A stretch of DNA of 64,000 nucleotides, from assembly GCF_001613365.1 (NCBI RefSeq), contig NZ_BDCF01000005.1, positions 1-64,000 on the forward strand. Reading direction: 5' to 3'. The DNA comes from Nocardia xishanensis NBRC 101358 (GTDB taxonomy: Bacteria; Actinomycetota; Actinomycetes; Mycobacteriales; Mycobacteriaceae). Shown here piece after piece: positions 8,102 through 17,781 of this stretch. Both the position numbers and the translations under genes were made by a program. How positions within the stretch are numbered: the stretch's first letter is position 1; every line of letters begins with the position of its first letter. The notes beneath the pieces are model-generated. The model was not told the DNA's origin, ran no database searches, and saw only the letters and a program-made list of their open reading frames with translations.

Positions 8102-9001
8102 GTGCACCGAATACCGATACAGCAGGGTCGTTTTCGGATGGGCTGGGTGTGGTCGGTCGTCGGCGCGACGATCGCGGCGGTCGGCGTCGCGGTGTGGGCA
8201 ACGTGGCCCGAAGCGGTCTCGTGCGAGCCGGCGGCGGACACCGGCGTGCGGGCCCTCCCGACGTGGTCGCCGGTGACCGGGAACAATTCCGGTGCGCCCG
8301 CGCGGCATTGGCCGCCGCTGCCGCCGATGCCGGGCGAGGCACGGTACTACTCGTCCAAGGCGACCGTCGCGTGCTCGTTCGAAGACCTGCCCGCCGACGG
8401 TCTCTACGCCGGGCTCTCCACCGCTGAGTTCGGCCGCGCCGACCTGTGCGGCGGCCACCTCGACGTCCGGGGTCCGCGCGGCGCGGTGCGCGTGCTCGTC
8501 GCCGATCGTTGCCCGGGATGCGCTCCGGGACAGCTGGATCTGAGCACCGCCGCGTTCGACCGGATCGCCGACCGTGCCGACGGCGTCGCGCAGATCAGCT
8601 ATCGGCTGGTGCGAGACCCCGAGCCCGCCCCCGAAATCGGTTACGCGGTGAAGCCGGATTCGACGAGAGGCTGGCTGGCCCTGCTGATCACCGGCACCGG
8701 CAACCCGATCCGTCAGGTCGCGCTGCGCGACGAGGCGGGTGAGCAGTGGCGCGAGCTGACGCGCGGGACGGACAACTACTGGACCCTGGTCGGGGCCGGA
8801 TCGGGACCGTTCACCGCGCGGATCACCGACGCTTACGGGCACGAAGCCGAGATCGTCGGGGTGTCGATGGATTCCGGAGAACGCCGGACCGGCGTGCGGC
8901 TGTATTCCGCCGCTGCCGTCCCCGCGCCGATCATCGTGCCCGCCACCTCGCGGGCGCAAGCCGAGTCGTCGGTCGCCACACCATCGCTCTGCGTTCGCTA
9001 G
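8102..9001 (+). CDS. Expansin-like secreted or membrane-anchored protein
   Basis: About 299 residues. One N-terminal hydrophobic segment (MGWVWSVVGATIAAVGVAVW) acts as signal or anchor, followed by a Pro-rich linker. The next part is a double-psi beta-barrel region: ARYYSSKATVACSFEDLPAD, a GLSTAEFGRADLCGG stretch, and VADRCPGCAPGQLDLSTAAFDRIA with the expected Asp. A C-terminal beta domain (about 95 residues; NPIRQVALRD, NYWTLVGAGSGPFTARITD) resembles the CBM63 half of EXLX1-type expansins. Expansins loosen cellulose or peptidoglycan networks without hydrolysis. The start is uncertain: GTG 8102 or ATG 8138 are both possible. The gene is not obviously in an operon; 230 bp of non-coding DNA precede it. 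Confidence 0.75.
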   Translation: MHRIPIQQGRFRMGWVWSVVGATIAAVGVAVWATWPEAVSCEPAADTGVRALPTWSPVTGNNSGAPARHWPPLPPMPGEARYYSSKATVACSFEDLPADGLYAGLSTAEFGRADLCGGHLDVRGPRGAVRVLVADRCPGCAPGQLDLSTAAFDRIADRADGVAQISYRLVRDPEPAPEIGYAVKPDSTRGWLALLITGTGNPIRQVALRDEAGEQWRELTRGTDNYWTLVGAGSGPFTARITDAYGHEAEIVGVSMDSGERRTGVRLYSAAAVPAPIIVPATSRAQAESSVATPSLCVR

Positions 9002-9089
9002 CGCGGCGGGCGTGCCGCGGCGCCAGGCGGACCCGAAGTTCGGCGAACGCCACATCGCCTCGGCGTCGCCGGGCCATTAGCCTGGTCGG

Positions 9090-10037
9090 GTGAGAGCGAG
9101 TGGACTCGACCGCGATCGCGGCGCCGACTGGGAGATCGGACGCCCCGACGGCGCCGCGCCGGTCGGCGGCGCCTCGGTGATCGGGTACCGAGGTCGCGGC
9201 GCCACCGCGTTGGACCTCCGTGTCGTCGCGATACCCGCGATCACCTTGGTGATCGAGTTCGGGGACAACCAGCTGATCGTCGACAGCGCCGCCGGTCGGC
9301 AAACGCTCGCCGGCTTCGCCTCGGGGTTCTCCGCGGGAACGATGCGTGTCCGCGGCGAGCGCGTCGAGTGCATCGAGGTGCGTCTGTCGCCGGTGCGGGC
9401 CTACTCGCTGTTCGACGTGGCCCCAACGGATCTGGGTGGCGCGGTCGTCGGACTGGACGACCTGTGGGGGCGGCGGGCGCTGTTGCTGCGTGAGCGACTC
9501 GCGGCCGCCGCGACATGGGACGAGCGCTTCGCGCTGACCAGATCGTTTCTGGCTCGGTGCGACGACCCGGCGCGCACGCCGCACCCGGAAGTGGTCGCCA
9601 GCTGGGAACGCATCGTCGCCCGCCGGGGGCGGGTCATGGTCGGCGAGCTGGCCGAGGCGTGCGGGTGGAGCCGCAAGCGGCTGTGGGCCCGGTTCGAATC
9701 GCAGATCGGTCTGACGCCGAAGCGCGCCGCGATGCTGGTCCGGTTCCGGCACGCCGTCGAAGGACTCGTGACGGGCGTTCCCGCCGCCGACGTCGCCGTG
9801 ACCTGCGGCTACACCGATCAGTCCCACCTGTGCCGTGACGTGTCGAGCTTCGCCGACATCACGCCGGGGGTGCTGGCGGGGGAACCGCTCGCCGGATTCT
9901 CGAAGGACCGCCACGAGGCATGGGGAACCTTCTTCCAAACCCGACCGGCGCGGGACCTCGGGAACGCACGACGCGCCCGGTCCGGCCAGGGGAGTAGCCG
10001 GGAGTGCGCGCGCGGCGGCGAGATCGTGTCAGACTGA
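9090..10037 (+). CDS. AraC-family transcriptional regulator
   Basis: 315 residues. The C-terminal part (about residues 165-270) has two helix-turn-helix units: [31 protein letters not shown] and [32 protein letters not shown], the AraC signature. The N-terminal half has a beta-rich sensing domain ([32 protein letters not shown]) similar to the AraC group without a classical cupin. The start is GTG 9090. It lies 43 bp upstream of the alcohol dehydrogenase, in the same direction, so it may control or be cotranscribed with it. The ligand is unknown. Confidence 0.85.
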   Translation: MRASGLDRDRGADWEIGRPDGAAPVGGASVIGYRGRGATALDLRVVAIPAITLVIEFGDNQLIVDSAAGRQTLAGFASGFSAGTMRVRGERVECIEVRLSPVRAYSLFDVAPTDLGGAVVGLDDLWGRRALLLRERLAAAATWDERFALTRSFLARCDDPARTPHPEVVASWERIVARRGRVMVGELAEACGWSRKRLWARFESQIGLTPKRAAMLVRFRHAVEGLVTGVPAADVAVTCGYTDQSHLCRDVSSFADITPGVLAGEPLAGFSKDRHEAWGTFFQTRPARDLGNARRARSGQGSSRECARGGEIVSD

Positions 10038-10080
10038 TCCGAGCCCGTCACATCGCGAAGAGGTGATTCGGAGTGCATCG

Positions 10081-11094
10081 ATGATCGCGTGGCGAGTCCG
10101 CCGCCCCGGCCCGATCGAGGACGGGCCGCTGGATCTGGTGCGTGAACCCGTGCCCGAGCCGGGCGCGGGAGAACTGCTGGTGCGGGTGCTCGCCTGCGGT
10201 GTGTGCCGCACGGATCTGCATGTGGCGGAGGGTGATCTCCCGGTGCACCGGGTCGGTGTGACGCCCGGGCACGAAGTGGTGGGCGAAGTGGTCGCGCTGG
10301 GTCCCGGGGCGACGGCGTCCGCCGGGCGGCCATTCGCGCCGGGCGACCGGGTCGGTATCGCCTGGCTGCGCCGCACCTGCGGGGTGTGCCGCTACTGTCT
10401 GCGCGGCGCCGAGAATCTATGCCCCGACTCGCGCTACACCGGCTGGGACGCCGACGGGGGATATGCCGAGTTCGCGACTGTCCCAGCGGATTACGCGCAT
10501 CACCTGCCCGCGGGGTACGACGACGCCGAGACTGCGCCGCTGCTGTGCGCGGGCATCATCGGCTACCGCGCGCTGCAACGCGCCGACCTTCCCGAGGGCG
10601 GGCGGCTCGGGATCTACGGCTTCGGCGGCAGCGCCCATATCGCCGCGCAGGTCGCGCTGGCCCGCGGTGCCGAAGTGCATGTCATGACCCGTGATGAGGC
10701 CGCGCGCGAGCTGGCCCGCGAGCTCGGCGCGGCGTCGGTGCAGGGCGCCGCGGATCCGCCACCGGCGCCGTTGGATTCGGCGATACTGTTCGCGCCCGTC
10801 GGCGAGTTGGTGCTGCCCGCGCTCGCGGCGCTGGACCGTGGCGGCGTGCTCGCGATCGCCGGAATCCACCTGAGCGATATCCCCGCGCTGAACTATCAGC
10901 GACACCTGTTCCAGGAGCGGGAAATTCGCTCGGTCACCGCGAACACCCGCACCGACGCACGGGAATTCCTGGCCCTGGCCGAAAAACACCGGATAACCGT
11001 GACGACGCAGGGGTACTCCCTGGACAGGGCGGATCGCGCCCTCGCCGACCTCGCGCACGGACGATTCACGGGCGCAGCGGTTCTCGTCCCGTAG
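10081..11094 (+). CDS. Zinc-dependent alcohol dehydrogenase (MDR family)
   Basis: 337 residues. NAD(P)-linked oxidation of an alcohol. The catalytic zinc region [12 protein letters not shown] and GHEVVGEV (residues about 40-70) and the four-cysteine structural zinc site [15 protein letters not shown] (about 100-115) are present. The Rossmann nucleotide site is [16 protein letters not shown]. It ends in FTGAAVLVP. It resembles the AdhA-type subgroup of single-protein zinc dehydrogenases. ATG 10081 follows GGAG with seven bases of spacing. It stands directly after the AraC regulator and is likely controlled by it. Confidence 0.85.
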   Translation: MIAWRVRRPGPIEDGPLDLVREPVPEPGAGELLVRVLACGVCRTDLHVAEGDLPVHRVGVTPGHEVVGEVVALGPGATASAGRPFAPGDRVGIAWLRRTCGVCRYCLRGAENLCPDSRYTGWDADGGYAEFATVPADYAHHLPAGYDDAETAPLLCAGIIGYRALQRADLPEGGRLGIYGFGGSAHIAAQVALARGAEVHVMTRDEAARELARELGAASVQGAADPPPAPLDSAILFAPVGELVLPALAALDRGGVLAIAGIHLSDIPALNYQRHLFQEREIRSVTANTRTDAREFLALAEKHRITVTTQGYSLDRADRALADLAHGRFTGAAVLVP

Positions 11095-11159
11095 CGCCCC
11101 CGCCGCACCGGGCAGCCTTCGCGCACAACGATTGTGCGGTGACTCGGTCTCGCTTGGAT

Positions 11160-11180
11160 TGAGTTGCTTGACGCAACTCA
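11160..11180. repeat. Inverted repeat upstream of the cutinase gene (8-5-8)
   Basis: TGAGTTGC, five bases, GCAACTCA: a perfect inverted repeat 92 bp before the cutinase start and 66 bp after the alcohol dehydrogenase stop. It could be an operator for a dimeric regulator or a short terminator for the upstream gene. No T-run follows, which favours an operator. Confidence 0.45.
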
Positions 11181-11207
11181 CTGCCGTTCTTACCTTCGCG
11201 GATATAG

Positions 11208-11239
11208 CCGAGTGATAGTCACTGACAACCGTCACTCGG
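11208..11239. repeat. Second inverted repeat upstream of the cutinase gene
   Basis: CCGAGTGA and TCACTCGG are perfect reverse complements separated by 16 bases, ending 32 bp before the cutinase ATG. The spacing between arm centres is about two helical turns, which fits binding of a dimer to one DNA face. Confidence 0.4.
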
Positions 11240-11271
11240 TGTTCTCACAACGGCGTGAGTGGGTGATCGTC

Positions 11272-11934
11272 ATGGCGAACCGGAAGGTAAATCTGTTCCG
11301 AAATCGGCCTCTGGCAAGGGCATTCGCAGTGCTAATGCTCGTAGCGGGGGTCGGAGCGGCGACAAGTCTCGGCACGCAGGCGTCTGCGGACGCGTGCGCC
11401 GCGGTGGACGTGGTCGTGGCCCGAGGTACCGGGGAACCGGGGTGGTTGGGCAGTGTGGTCGGCGATCCGCTGTACGGCACGCTGCTCCAGACACTTCCGG
11501 TCGACTCGACCGCGTACGCGGTGAACTACCCTGCGAACCTGCTCGTTCCGTCCTCGGTGAGCGACGGCACGCGAGACATGACCGCGCACATCATGGCCCA
11601 GGCGGCGATGTGCCCGGATCAGCGGTTCGTTCTGGTCGGTTACTCCCAGGGCGCGGTCGTCACGCACGGCGTGCTCGGCACCGGCATCGTGACCGTGCTG
11701 CCCGGCATGTATGTCCTGCCGTACGAGCTGGAATCGAGGATCGCCGCGGTGCTGCTGTTCGGTGATCCGGTCCGCCTGCTCGGATGGAACGTGCCGGGGC
11801 TGTACGCCTGGCGCACCGCCAACTACTGCACCGGCGGTGATCCGGTGTGCGGCGGCGGTTTCGATCCGGCGGCACACGGCAACTACGGTTGGGCGATGTG
11901 GCCCGCCGCGGAATTCGCGGCCGCCCACATCTGA
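11272..11934 (+). CDS. Secreted cutinase-family serine esterase
   Basis: 220 residues. Signal peptide with NRPLAR followed by a hydrophobic core and cleavage near ASADA (residue 39-40). The mature enzyme has the cutinase alpha/beta-hydrolase features: VVVARGTGEPGWLG, the nucleophile elbow GYSQG (Ser125), LLFGDPVRLLG, and the C-terminal YCTGGDPVCGGG region with the catalytic Asp, followed by HGNYG with a candidate catalytic His. Disulfide cysteines are present. Actinobacterial members hydrolyse cutin, lipids or phospholipids. I chose ATG 11272 so that the signal peptide starts properly; GTG 11263 is an alternative. It is followed by a strong hairpin and is convergent with the beta-lactamase-like gene. 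Confidence 0.88.
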   Translation: MANRKVNLFRNRPLARAFAVLMLVAGVGAATSLGTQASADACAAVDVVVARGTGEPGWLGSVVGDPLYGTLLQTLPVDSTAYAVNYPANLLVPSSVSDGTRDMTAHIMAQAAMCPDQRFVLVGYSQGAVVTHGVLGTGIVTVLPGMYVLPYELESRIAAVLLFGDPVRLLGWNVPGLYAWRTANYCTGGDPVCGGGFDPAAHGNYGWAMWPAAEFAAAHI

Positions 11935-11958
11935 GCACCCGGCCGGGAAATCCGGGAC

Positions 11959-11990
11959 GTCGGGGCCTGGCGGCGACGCCAGGCCCCGAC
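11959..11990. terminator. Hairpin terminator between convergent genes
   Basis: GTCGGGGCCTGGC pairs perfectly with GCCAGGCCCCGAC around a six-base loop, just after the cutinase stop and 30 bp before the stop of the leftward serine hydrolase gene. Confidence 0.7.
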
Positions 11991-12019
11991 ACTTGTGTGC
12001 GCGCCCGGAGCCGTTGTCG

Positions 12020-12919
12020 TCACTCCTGCGGCAAGGGCAGGCGAAGTTCGGTGACGGCGATGCGGGCAGTCTCGGCGATGGCGGCGTCGACGACGGGCAG
12101 GTGCGGATCCGCACGGGCCGCACGGGTGAAAATCGCTACCGCGACAGGATATTCGCCGGGAAATTCGACCACCGCGACCTCGTTGCGGATGACACCGATG
12201 GTTCCGGTCTTACCCGCCGTCGAGACGCTGCGATGGGGGAAACCCGCGGCCACGCGATGCGGCCAGACCTGGTGTCGCATGACGGTGCGGACGAACTCGG
12301 TCTGCTCCGCGGACAGCACCGTGCCGCTCCACAGGGCGCGCAGCAGTCGGGTCATCTCCTCTGGCGTCGTCGCGCTGGTGTAGGACGGGTCGTACGCCGA
12401 CACCGACCACGCGTCGTCGTTCTCCGCGAGCACCGCGAACGCCTCGGCCGTGGTGTGCGTGTCGGTGTCGCGGACGAGACTGCGGTGCAGGTCGGCGGTG
12501 CCACCCACGATGCGGGTGTTGGTCAGGCCGAGGTCGTCCACCAGGCTCTCGACGGCACCGAGGCCGGTCTCGCCCAGCAGGACATCGGCCGCGGCGTTGT
12601 CGGAGACGGTCATCATCGATGTCGCGAGGTCGCGCAGGCTCATGGTCACCGGATCGCGCATGGCGGCGATGCCGGTCGGACCCGGCGTGCAGTCGGACGG
12701 GGTCACTGTCAGCCGGGTGGCTGGATCGATGCGCCCGGAGTCGACATGGCGGCAGAACGCGACGAACAGCGGCAACTTGTACACCGACGCGAGCACGACC
12801 CGCTCGTCGCCGCCGACGGAGATCTCGGTCGCTGAGCCGTCGCACCGGCGGGCGTGCAGCCAGCCGCTGCATCCGGCATCGGCGAACACGGCGCGGATTC
12901 TGTCCTCGGCGGTGCTCAC
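12020..12919 (-). CDS. Cytoplasmic class A beta-lactamase-like serine hydrolase
   Basis: 299 residues with the beta-lactamase fold: SVYK with Ser45 and Lys48, the SDN loop at 106-108, and a KTG triad in the C-terminal half ([10 protein letters not shown]). It lacks two things expected of a working secreted beta-lactamase. There is no signal peptide, and the omega-loop ExxLN is not present; the equivalent stretch reads GGTADLHRS. This suggests an esterase, a penicillin-binding sensor or another activity rather than strong beta-lactam hydrolysis (inference). GTG 12919 overlaps the LysR stop by GTGA, so both genes are translationally coupled. Confidence 0.8.
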   Translation of the reverse strand: MSTAEDRIRAVFADAGCSGWLHARRCDGSATEISVGGDERVVLASVYKLPLFVAFCRHVDSGRIDPATRLTVTPSDCTPGPTGIAAMRDPVTMSLRDLATSMMTVSDNAAADVLLGETGLGAVESLVDDLGLTNTRIVGGTADLHRSLVRDTDTHTTAEAFAVLAENDDAWSVSAYDPSYTSATTPEEMTRLLRALWSGTVLSAEQTEFVRTVMRHQVWPHRVAAGFPHRSVSTAGKTGTIGVIRNEVAVVEFPGEYPVAVAIFTRAARADPHLPVVDAAIAETARIAVTELRLPLPQE

Positions 12920-13791
12920 CGCAGCCGCTCCCGGTACAGCACGCGGTCGACCGCGTCGGCATAGGCGTCGGCGCCGGCGCGGTGGACGACGCGGACTCGC
13001 AGAGCGACGGCCTGCGGTGCGATGCGCAGCCACGTCACGCCGGGCGTGGACGACGGAGGCATCGTGGTGAGCCCGAAACTCGTTCCGGCCGCCACCGCCG
13101 CGAACACGGTGCGATCGTCGGGCGCGGGCACGGTCGGCGCGTCGAGACCCCGCTCGCGCAGCAGGTCGACGACGGTGTCGAAGGCCGGCGGGTTGGCAGC
13201 GCGCGGCGGACAAGCGAAACTGAGTCCGCCGAGCATGGGGAAGGTGGGGCGTTCGGCGCCCGCGCTGCGATGTTCCGACGGCACCACCAGCCACCGCGGC
13301 ACCTTGACGACCGGGCGGACCTCGACCCCGTCGACGAGGGCCGGATGCTCGATCACCGCGACATCACACAGTCCCGACCGCACGTCGGCGACCAGGTCGA
13401 CGCTCGTGGCCACCGTCGTGGACACCGCGGCATCCGAGGCCACCCCGGTCCGCAATGCGCCCACACACGCCGTGACCACCCGATCGGGCAGCGCCGCGGT
13501 CGCGCCCCAGTGCACCGCGCCGTGGGTGTTCGCGATGCGGTGCGCCTCGGCGATCAGGCGCTCGGCGTCGTCCACGAGCAGCCGAGCCCGCGGAAGCAGT
13601 TGCAGACCGGCGGACGTGAGCACGGCTCCCTGCCTGGTGCGGTGAACGAGGTCGACGCCGAGATGCCGTTCGAGCCGCCGGAGTCCCTGCGACAGCGGTG
13701 GCTGGGTCATATCCAGCGCGGTCGCCGCCCTGCCGAAGTGTCCTTCGTCCGCGACCGAGACGAAGAAGCGGAGGTGGCGGATCAGGTCCAT
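12916..13791 (-). CDS. LysR-family transcriptional regulator
   Basis: 291 residues. The N-terminal winged HTH is canonical: [39 protein letters not shown], then [17 protein letters not shown] periplasmic-binding-like effector domain follows ([28 protein letters not shown]). It is divergent from the secreted beta-lactamase gene at 13957, with 165 bp between, and translationally coupled to the cytoplasmic beta-lactamase-like gene. This is the classic AmpR/BlaA-type arrangement, so control of the divergent bla gene is likely. ATG 13791 is preceded by no strong ribosome site. Confidence 0.87.
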   Translation of the reverse strand: MDLIRHLRFFVSVADEGHFGRAATALDMTQPPLSQGLRRLERHLGVDLVHRTRQGAVLTSAGLQLLPRARLLVDDAERLIAEAHRIANTHGAVHWGATAALPDRVVTACVGALRTGVASDAAVSTTVATSVDLVADVRSGLCDVAVIEHPALVDGVEVRPVVKVPRWLVVPSEHRSAGAERPTFPMLGGLSFACPPRAANPPAFDTVVDLLRERGLDAPTVPAPDDRTVFAAVAAGTSFGLTTMPPSSTPGVTWLRIAPQAVALRVRVVHRAGADAYADAVDRVLYRERLR

Positions 13792-13956
13792 GCGGTCATT
13801 GAACCAGGGGGTTCGCCGACCTCGGCTTCGCTGTCCGACCGCGCGGTCCGCGCGAGGGTCGAAGCGCACCCGAACCTGCGACGATATCCAAGTCGACTCG
13901 CCCGCGCCGGAGCCGGATATTGGTGTCGGCGGGCGTGTCGATGGTGTGGTGCGGCG

Positions 13957-14886
13957 GTGATCTTTTCTGTCTTCACTCACCCTGGCCCGCTCGGTCGTCG
14001 TCGGCTCCTGGCCGCCGTTGCGGTGTCCGCGCTGTCCCTCGCCACCGCCGCGTGCGGGTCCGGTACCGATGTGTCCGCGGCCGCGAACACCACACCGGCG
14101 GCCGCGACAACGTCGTTCACCGAGATGGAGGCGAAGCACTCCGCGCGGCTGGGGGTTTACGCGATCGACACCGGCTCCGGCCGCACCGTTGCCCATCGAG
14201 ACGGGGAGAGGTTTCCGATCGCCTCCACGTTCAAGGGTCTCGCGTGCGGCGCCCTGCTGCGCGACCACCCGCTGTCCACGGGCTACTTCGACCAGGTGAT
14301 CCACTATTCCCGCTCCGAAATCGTCGTGAACTCGCCGGTGACCGAGCAGCGCGTCGACACCGGCATGACCGTCGCCGAGCTGTGTGAGGCGGCGATCACC
14401 GTGTCCGACAACGCCGCGGGCAACCAGTTGCTGAAACTCCTCGGCGGCCCGGAGGGTTTCACCGCATTCCTGCGGTCCATCGGCGACACCACCTCGCGCC
14501 TGGACCGCTGGGAGCCCGAACTGAACACCGCTGTTCCTGGCGACGAGCGCGACACCACCACCGCCGCCGCCCTCGCCACCGACTACCGCAACCTGGTTCT
14601 CGGTGATGTTCTCGCCGAACCCGAACGGGCGCAATTGAAGTCGTGGCTGATCGCCAGCAGGACCGGGGCCGACCGTATTCGCGCCGCGCTGCCCGCGGAC
14701 TGGACCGTCGGCAACAAGACCGGCAGCCCCGCTTACGGCAGTGCCCTCGACGTCGCCGTCGTCTGGCCGCCGGGACGCTCTCCGCTGGTCATCGCCGTAC
14801 TGTCCACGAAGTTCGAGCAGAACGCCAAGGCCGACAACCCTCTTGTCGCCGAGGCCACCCGCGCCGCCGTCGGGATGTTCGGATAG
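13957..14886 (+). CDS. bla: Class A beta-lactamase, lipoprotein
   Basis: 309 residues. Hydrolyses beta-lactams with a serine acyl-enzyme. The signal peptide ends in the lipobox LATAAC (Cys33), so the mature enzyme should be lipid-anchored. Catalytic motifs are complete: STFK (Ser90-Lys93), SDN in [15 protein letters not shown] in the omega loop with the general-base Glu, and KTG in VGNKTGS. It is close in layout to the Nocardia enzymes AST-1 and FAR-1. The GTG start at 13957 is chosen to place the signal peptide; upstream frame continuation is shadow of the LysR gene. The divergent LysR regulator probably controls it. Confidence 0.92.
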   Translation: MIFSVFTHPGPLGRRRLLAAVAVSALSLATAACGSGTDVSAAANTTPAAATTSFTEMEAKHSARLGVYAIDTGSGRTVAHRDGERFPIASTFKGLACGALLRDHPLSTGYFDQVIHYSRSEIVVNSPVTEQRVDTGMTVAELCEAAITVSDNAAGNQLLKLLGGPEGFTAFLRSIGDTTSRLDRWEPELNTAVPGDERDTTTAAALATDYRNLVLGDVLAEPERAQLKSWLIASRTGADRIRAALPADWTVGNKTGSPAYGSALDVAVVWPPGRSPLVIAVLSTKFEQNAKADNPLVAEATRAAVGMFG

Positions 14887-14937
14887 CGGCGAGCGCTTCG
14901 ACGATCGGTCCCAGGGCGAATCCGTCACGCTGCCCGC

Positions 14938-16183
14938 TCATTCGGTGACGAAATCGGCCATCATCGCCATGTCCTCGTGCTCGAGATTGTGACAGTGCAG
15001 CATGAACGGCCCTGGATGGTCCGTGAAGCGCACCGCGACCTCTACCGCCTCCGCGGGACGAAGGTCGACGGTGTCCTTCCAGCCCGCGTCGAAGCGGCCC
15101 GGCGACCGGTTGTTGCGACCGATCACCTGGAACGGATCGAGGTGGACGTGCACCGGGTGGTGGAAATCGGTGAGGAAGCGCCAGATCTCGATCGTGCCGA
15201 GCTTCGGCCTGGCCAGCGGCTCGCCCGGCGCGTAGAGCTTGCCATTGATCGCCCAGCCGTGCTCGCGTAGCTGAAAGTGGAAGGTGCGCACCGCTACTGC
15301 CGCGTTCGCGTCGAGGGTGGCGATCCGGCTCAGCCGCTCGGGGACGGTGGTGTCGTCGCGACGCGCTGACCCGTAGGACGTCGCCGAGCACACCGTTCAT
15401 GTACGCGTCGATGACGCCCGGGGCGCGCAGCGCCGGATCCGCTTGCGGGTAGGCGAAGGATCCGTCCTCGGCGAACGAGCGGTCGGCGACCAGCAGCGGA
15501 ATGTCGCGGTCGCCGGTGGGCAACCCGAGCGCGGCCTCCTCGTCGTCGGTGATCAGGTGGAAGCCGGCGAGGCCGCGCCACACCGCCGGACCGGTGAAGC
15601 CGTGGCGGTGGTCGTGATACCAGAGTGTCGCCGCGCGTTGGTTGTTCGGATAGTGATAGTCGCGCTCCCCGTGGACGATCGCGTACCCGGCCCCGGTCGA
15701 ATCGTGGTGGTGCGCGTCGGCGGCGGTGGTCGCGCCGCGCGGCAGGATGACGTCCATCGGGTAGCCGTCGTTGTCGGCCGGGGTATGCCCGCCGTGTAGG
15801 TGCACGACTACCGGATGTGGCAATTCGTTGCGGTGACGGACCACTGACCGGCGGCCGGATCGCGCCAGGATGGTCGGACCGGGAAAGCTGCCGCCGTAGG
15901 TCCACGCCGATGTCCGGAGACCGGGCAGGATCTCCAGATTCGTTTCCTGCTGGACGATTTCGTAGTAATCGGCCTCGGCATCGCTGCGCACCGGAGCGAG
16001 CACGGCGGGGACGGGCAGCGTTGCCTGGAAGGCCGGTGGCGGCGGCACCGCGCTCGGCAGCACGCGGCCCGGCGCCCCGGGTGTGAGCAGCATGCCGCCT
16101 CGGATGCCTGCCGCACCCAAGGTCGCCGCGACGCCGAGGCCTGCCCCGGCCGCCAGGAATTCGCGGCGGCTCATCGGGCTCAC
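14938..16183 (-). pseudogene. Multicopper oxidase, disrupted (internal deletion plus frameshift)
   Basis: The 5' part has a Tat signal (MSRREFLAAGAGLG), then cupredoxin domain 1 with the copper ligands HLHGGH and WYHDHRHG, ending at DAYMNGVLGDV. The 3' part, in another frame, has TVPERLSRIATLD, then domain 3 with HHPVHVHLDPFQ and HCHNLEHEDMAMM. At about 15350-15375 the two are fused out of frame, and the whole of cupredoxin domain 2 (about 150 residues in CotA-like enzymes) is missing. All copper motifs survive, so the decay looks recent, or part of it is an assembly error. It starts at GTG 16183 or ATG 16174, coupled to the membrane gene by a GTGA overlap. Confidence 0.8.
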
Positions 16184-16566
16184 GCGCGCCACCGCCACGC
16201 CCAGACGGTCAGCAGCGCGGTGCCGATCGACAGTCCAACGGCCATCGGCACATGCACCGCCAGGGCCCGCTGTTCACCCAAGGGGATGAGCGCACCGGCG
16301 ACGATCGTCTGCACGACGCTGGTCCGCACCGGCCAGGACGGGCCGGAACCCGATCGCCACAGCAGGATCGCGGCGATCGTCTGGATCGCCATGCAGAGTG
16401 CGACGACACCGCCGTTACGGCCGTGCGCCGCGAGCGCCTCGAAGTGCCCGGACAAGAACTCACCCGCGAGCAGCGCCTGGCTCAGTACGAGCAGCGCCGC
16501 GACGGCGGTGCAGGATCGAAACAGCGCGAGCGGCCAAAAGCTGCGTGCGGCAAGGGATTCGGTCAC
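16180..16566 (-). CDS. Small four-TM membrane protein
   Basis: 128 residues with four hydrophobic segments (SCTAVAALLVLSQALLAG; GVVALCMAIQTIAAILLW; SVVQTIVAGALIPLG; MAVGLSIGTALLTVWAW). No catalytic motif is visible and I do not recognise a named family. GTG 16566 has AGGAGG six bases upstream. Its stop overlaps the start of the multicopper oxidase gene, so it probably served that oxidase, for example in electron or copper handling (inference). Confidence 0.75.
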   Translation of the reverse strand: MTESLAARSFWPLALFRSCTAVAALLVLSQALLAGEFLSGHFEALAAHGRNGGVVALCMAIQTIAAILLWRSGSGPSWPVRTSVVQTIVAGALIPLGEQRALAVHVPMAVGLSIGTALLTVWAWRWRA

Positions 16567-16602
16567 GAACTTCCTCCTGGAACGAGAACGACGGAGCCGG
16601 GC

Positions 16603-17712
16603 TCAGCGGGCTTGGCGCACGCCGCGCCGCCAGACTTCCGCGAGCGCGGCGGTCGCCGTGATGTCGGTGGTGGGATCTCCGTCGACCAGCACCAAGTCTG
16701 CGCGCAGTCCCGGCGCGATCCGGCCGCGGTCGGCGAGCCCGAAGTGCCGGGCAGGCAGGCTGGTCGCCGCGGCCAGCGCCTGCTCCGGCGTGAGACCGAC
16801 CTCGGTGAGCAGGCGTAGTTCGGTGTGCAGGTCGACGCCGTGCGCGGGGACGAACGGGGTGGCGTCGGTGCCCGCCAGTAGCGGGACACCCGCGCGGTGC
16901 AGTGCCTGCGCGACTCGTACTGCGCCGTCGAATGTTCCCGTCCGCGCGCAGTCCGGCGTGTGCGCCGACCGATCCGATATCGCGGCGAAGTACACCAGCG
17001 TGGAGACGACGAAGACGCCCTGGGCGGCGACGCGCTCGACGAGCGCGCCGTCCTCGTCCGTCCACACGTGCGCCAGCCCGTCCACGCCCGCGTCCAGGGC
17101 GATGCGCACCTCGGCGGCGGTGACGGCGTGCGCGAGGACGCGCAACCCGGCCGCGTGCGCCGCGGTGACCAGCGCCGTCGCAGTGTCCGCGCCGAGCGCG
17201 GGCAGCCGGGTGCCGTGCACCGCACCGTCATCGATCACGATCTTCAGATAGTCCGCGCCCTCGGCGACGCGGGCGCGCACGAAATCCTCTGCCTGGTCCG
17301 GTCGTTCGATGATGTCGAACGGCGCGACGTCGAGCGCGTCGATGCCGGGCGCCGTGAGTAGCTGACTCGGATGCCCGCCGGGCGCGGTCGCGAGGGTGCC
17401 CGCGCTGCGAAAGTCGGCGACGTCGTCGCGGTCGGCGGCCAGCGCGCGCTGGGCGGGGAGGTGGCCCGGTAGGCAGAACATGTCCAGCTCGGTCGTGACG
17501 CCGTGGCGCAGCGCCCGCGCGAGATCGTCGCCGAACACGTGGGTGTGCGCGTCGATCAGTCCGGGCAGCAAAGTCTTTCCCGCGCCGTCGATCTCGATGT
17601 CGCCAAGGTCGCCGTCGTAGTCGGCGACGCGGTCGTCCACGATCAGGACGGTGGCGTCGGTGCTTGTCTTCTCCCCGTCGAAAAGCCGGACGTCGCGAAT
17701 CACGGTGCGCAT
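16603..17712 (-). CDS. Amidohydrolase-family metal-dependent hydrolase
   Basis: 369 residues. The start has the short beta-sandwich (TVIRDVRLFDGEKT) and LLPGLIDAHTHVF with the first metal-binding HxH. The Lys ligand is probably in ADYLKIVIDDG; later His residues are AHAVTAAEV and GLAHVW, and the Asp is in LLAGTDATPFVP. It ends with GRIAPGLRADLVLVDGDP, a typical amidohydrolase tail. It belongs to the imidazolonepropionase/prolidase-like group; the substrate cannot be told. ATG 17712 has GGAG upstream with good spacing. It is divergent from the ECF sigma gene. Confidence 0.85.
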   Translation of the reverse strand: MRTVIRDVRLFDGEKTSTDATVLIVDDRVADYDGDLGDIEIDGAGKTLLPGLIDAHTHVFGDDLARALRHGVTTELDMFCLPGHLPAQRALAADRDDVADFRSAGTLATAPGGHPSQLLTAPGIDALDVAPFDIIERPDQAEDFVRARVAEGADYLKIVIDDGAVHGTRLPALGADTATALVTAAHAAGLRVLAHAVTAAEVRIALDAGVDGLAHVWTDEDGALVERVAAQGVFVVSTLVYFAAISDRSAHTPDCARTGTFDGAVRVAQALHRAGVPLLAGTDATPFVPAHGVDLHTELRLLTEVGLTPEQALAAATSLPARHFGLADRGRIAPGLRADLVLVDGDPTTDITATAALAEVWRRGVRQAR

Positions 17713-17781
17713 GGGTGCTCTCCTTCGTTCTCGGCGGCGGGCGCCGCGTACGGACATCAGGAGGTGGGGGAGAGGCGGGAG

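Noticed and set aside
13884..13920. ATATCC...GGATAT as LysR binding site
   Set aside because: The arms are short and 25 bp apart and do not contain a T-N11-A core that can be trusted.
12619..13956. N-terminal extension that would make the secreted beta-lactamase 755 residues long
   Set aside because: The added part is antisense to the LysR gene; the signal peptide starts at GTG 13957.
13792..14928. N-terminal extension that would make the LysR protein 670 residues long
   Set aside because: It is antisense to the beta-lactamase; the helix-turn-helix starts at the ATG at 13791.
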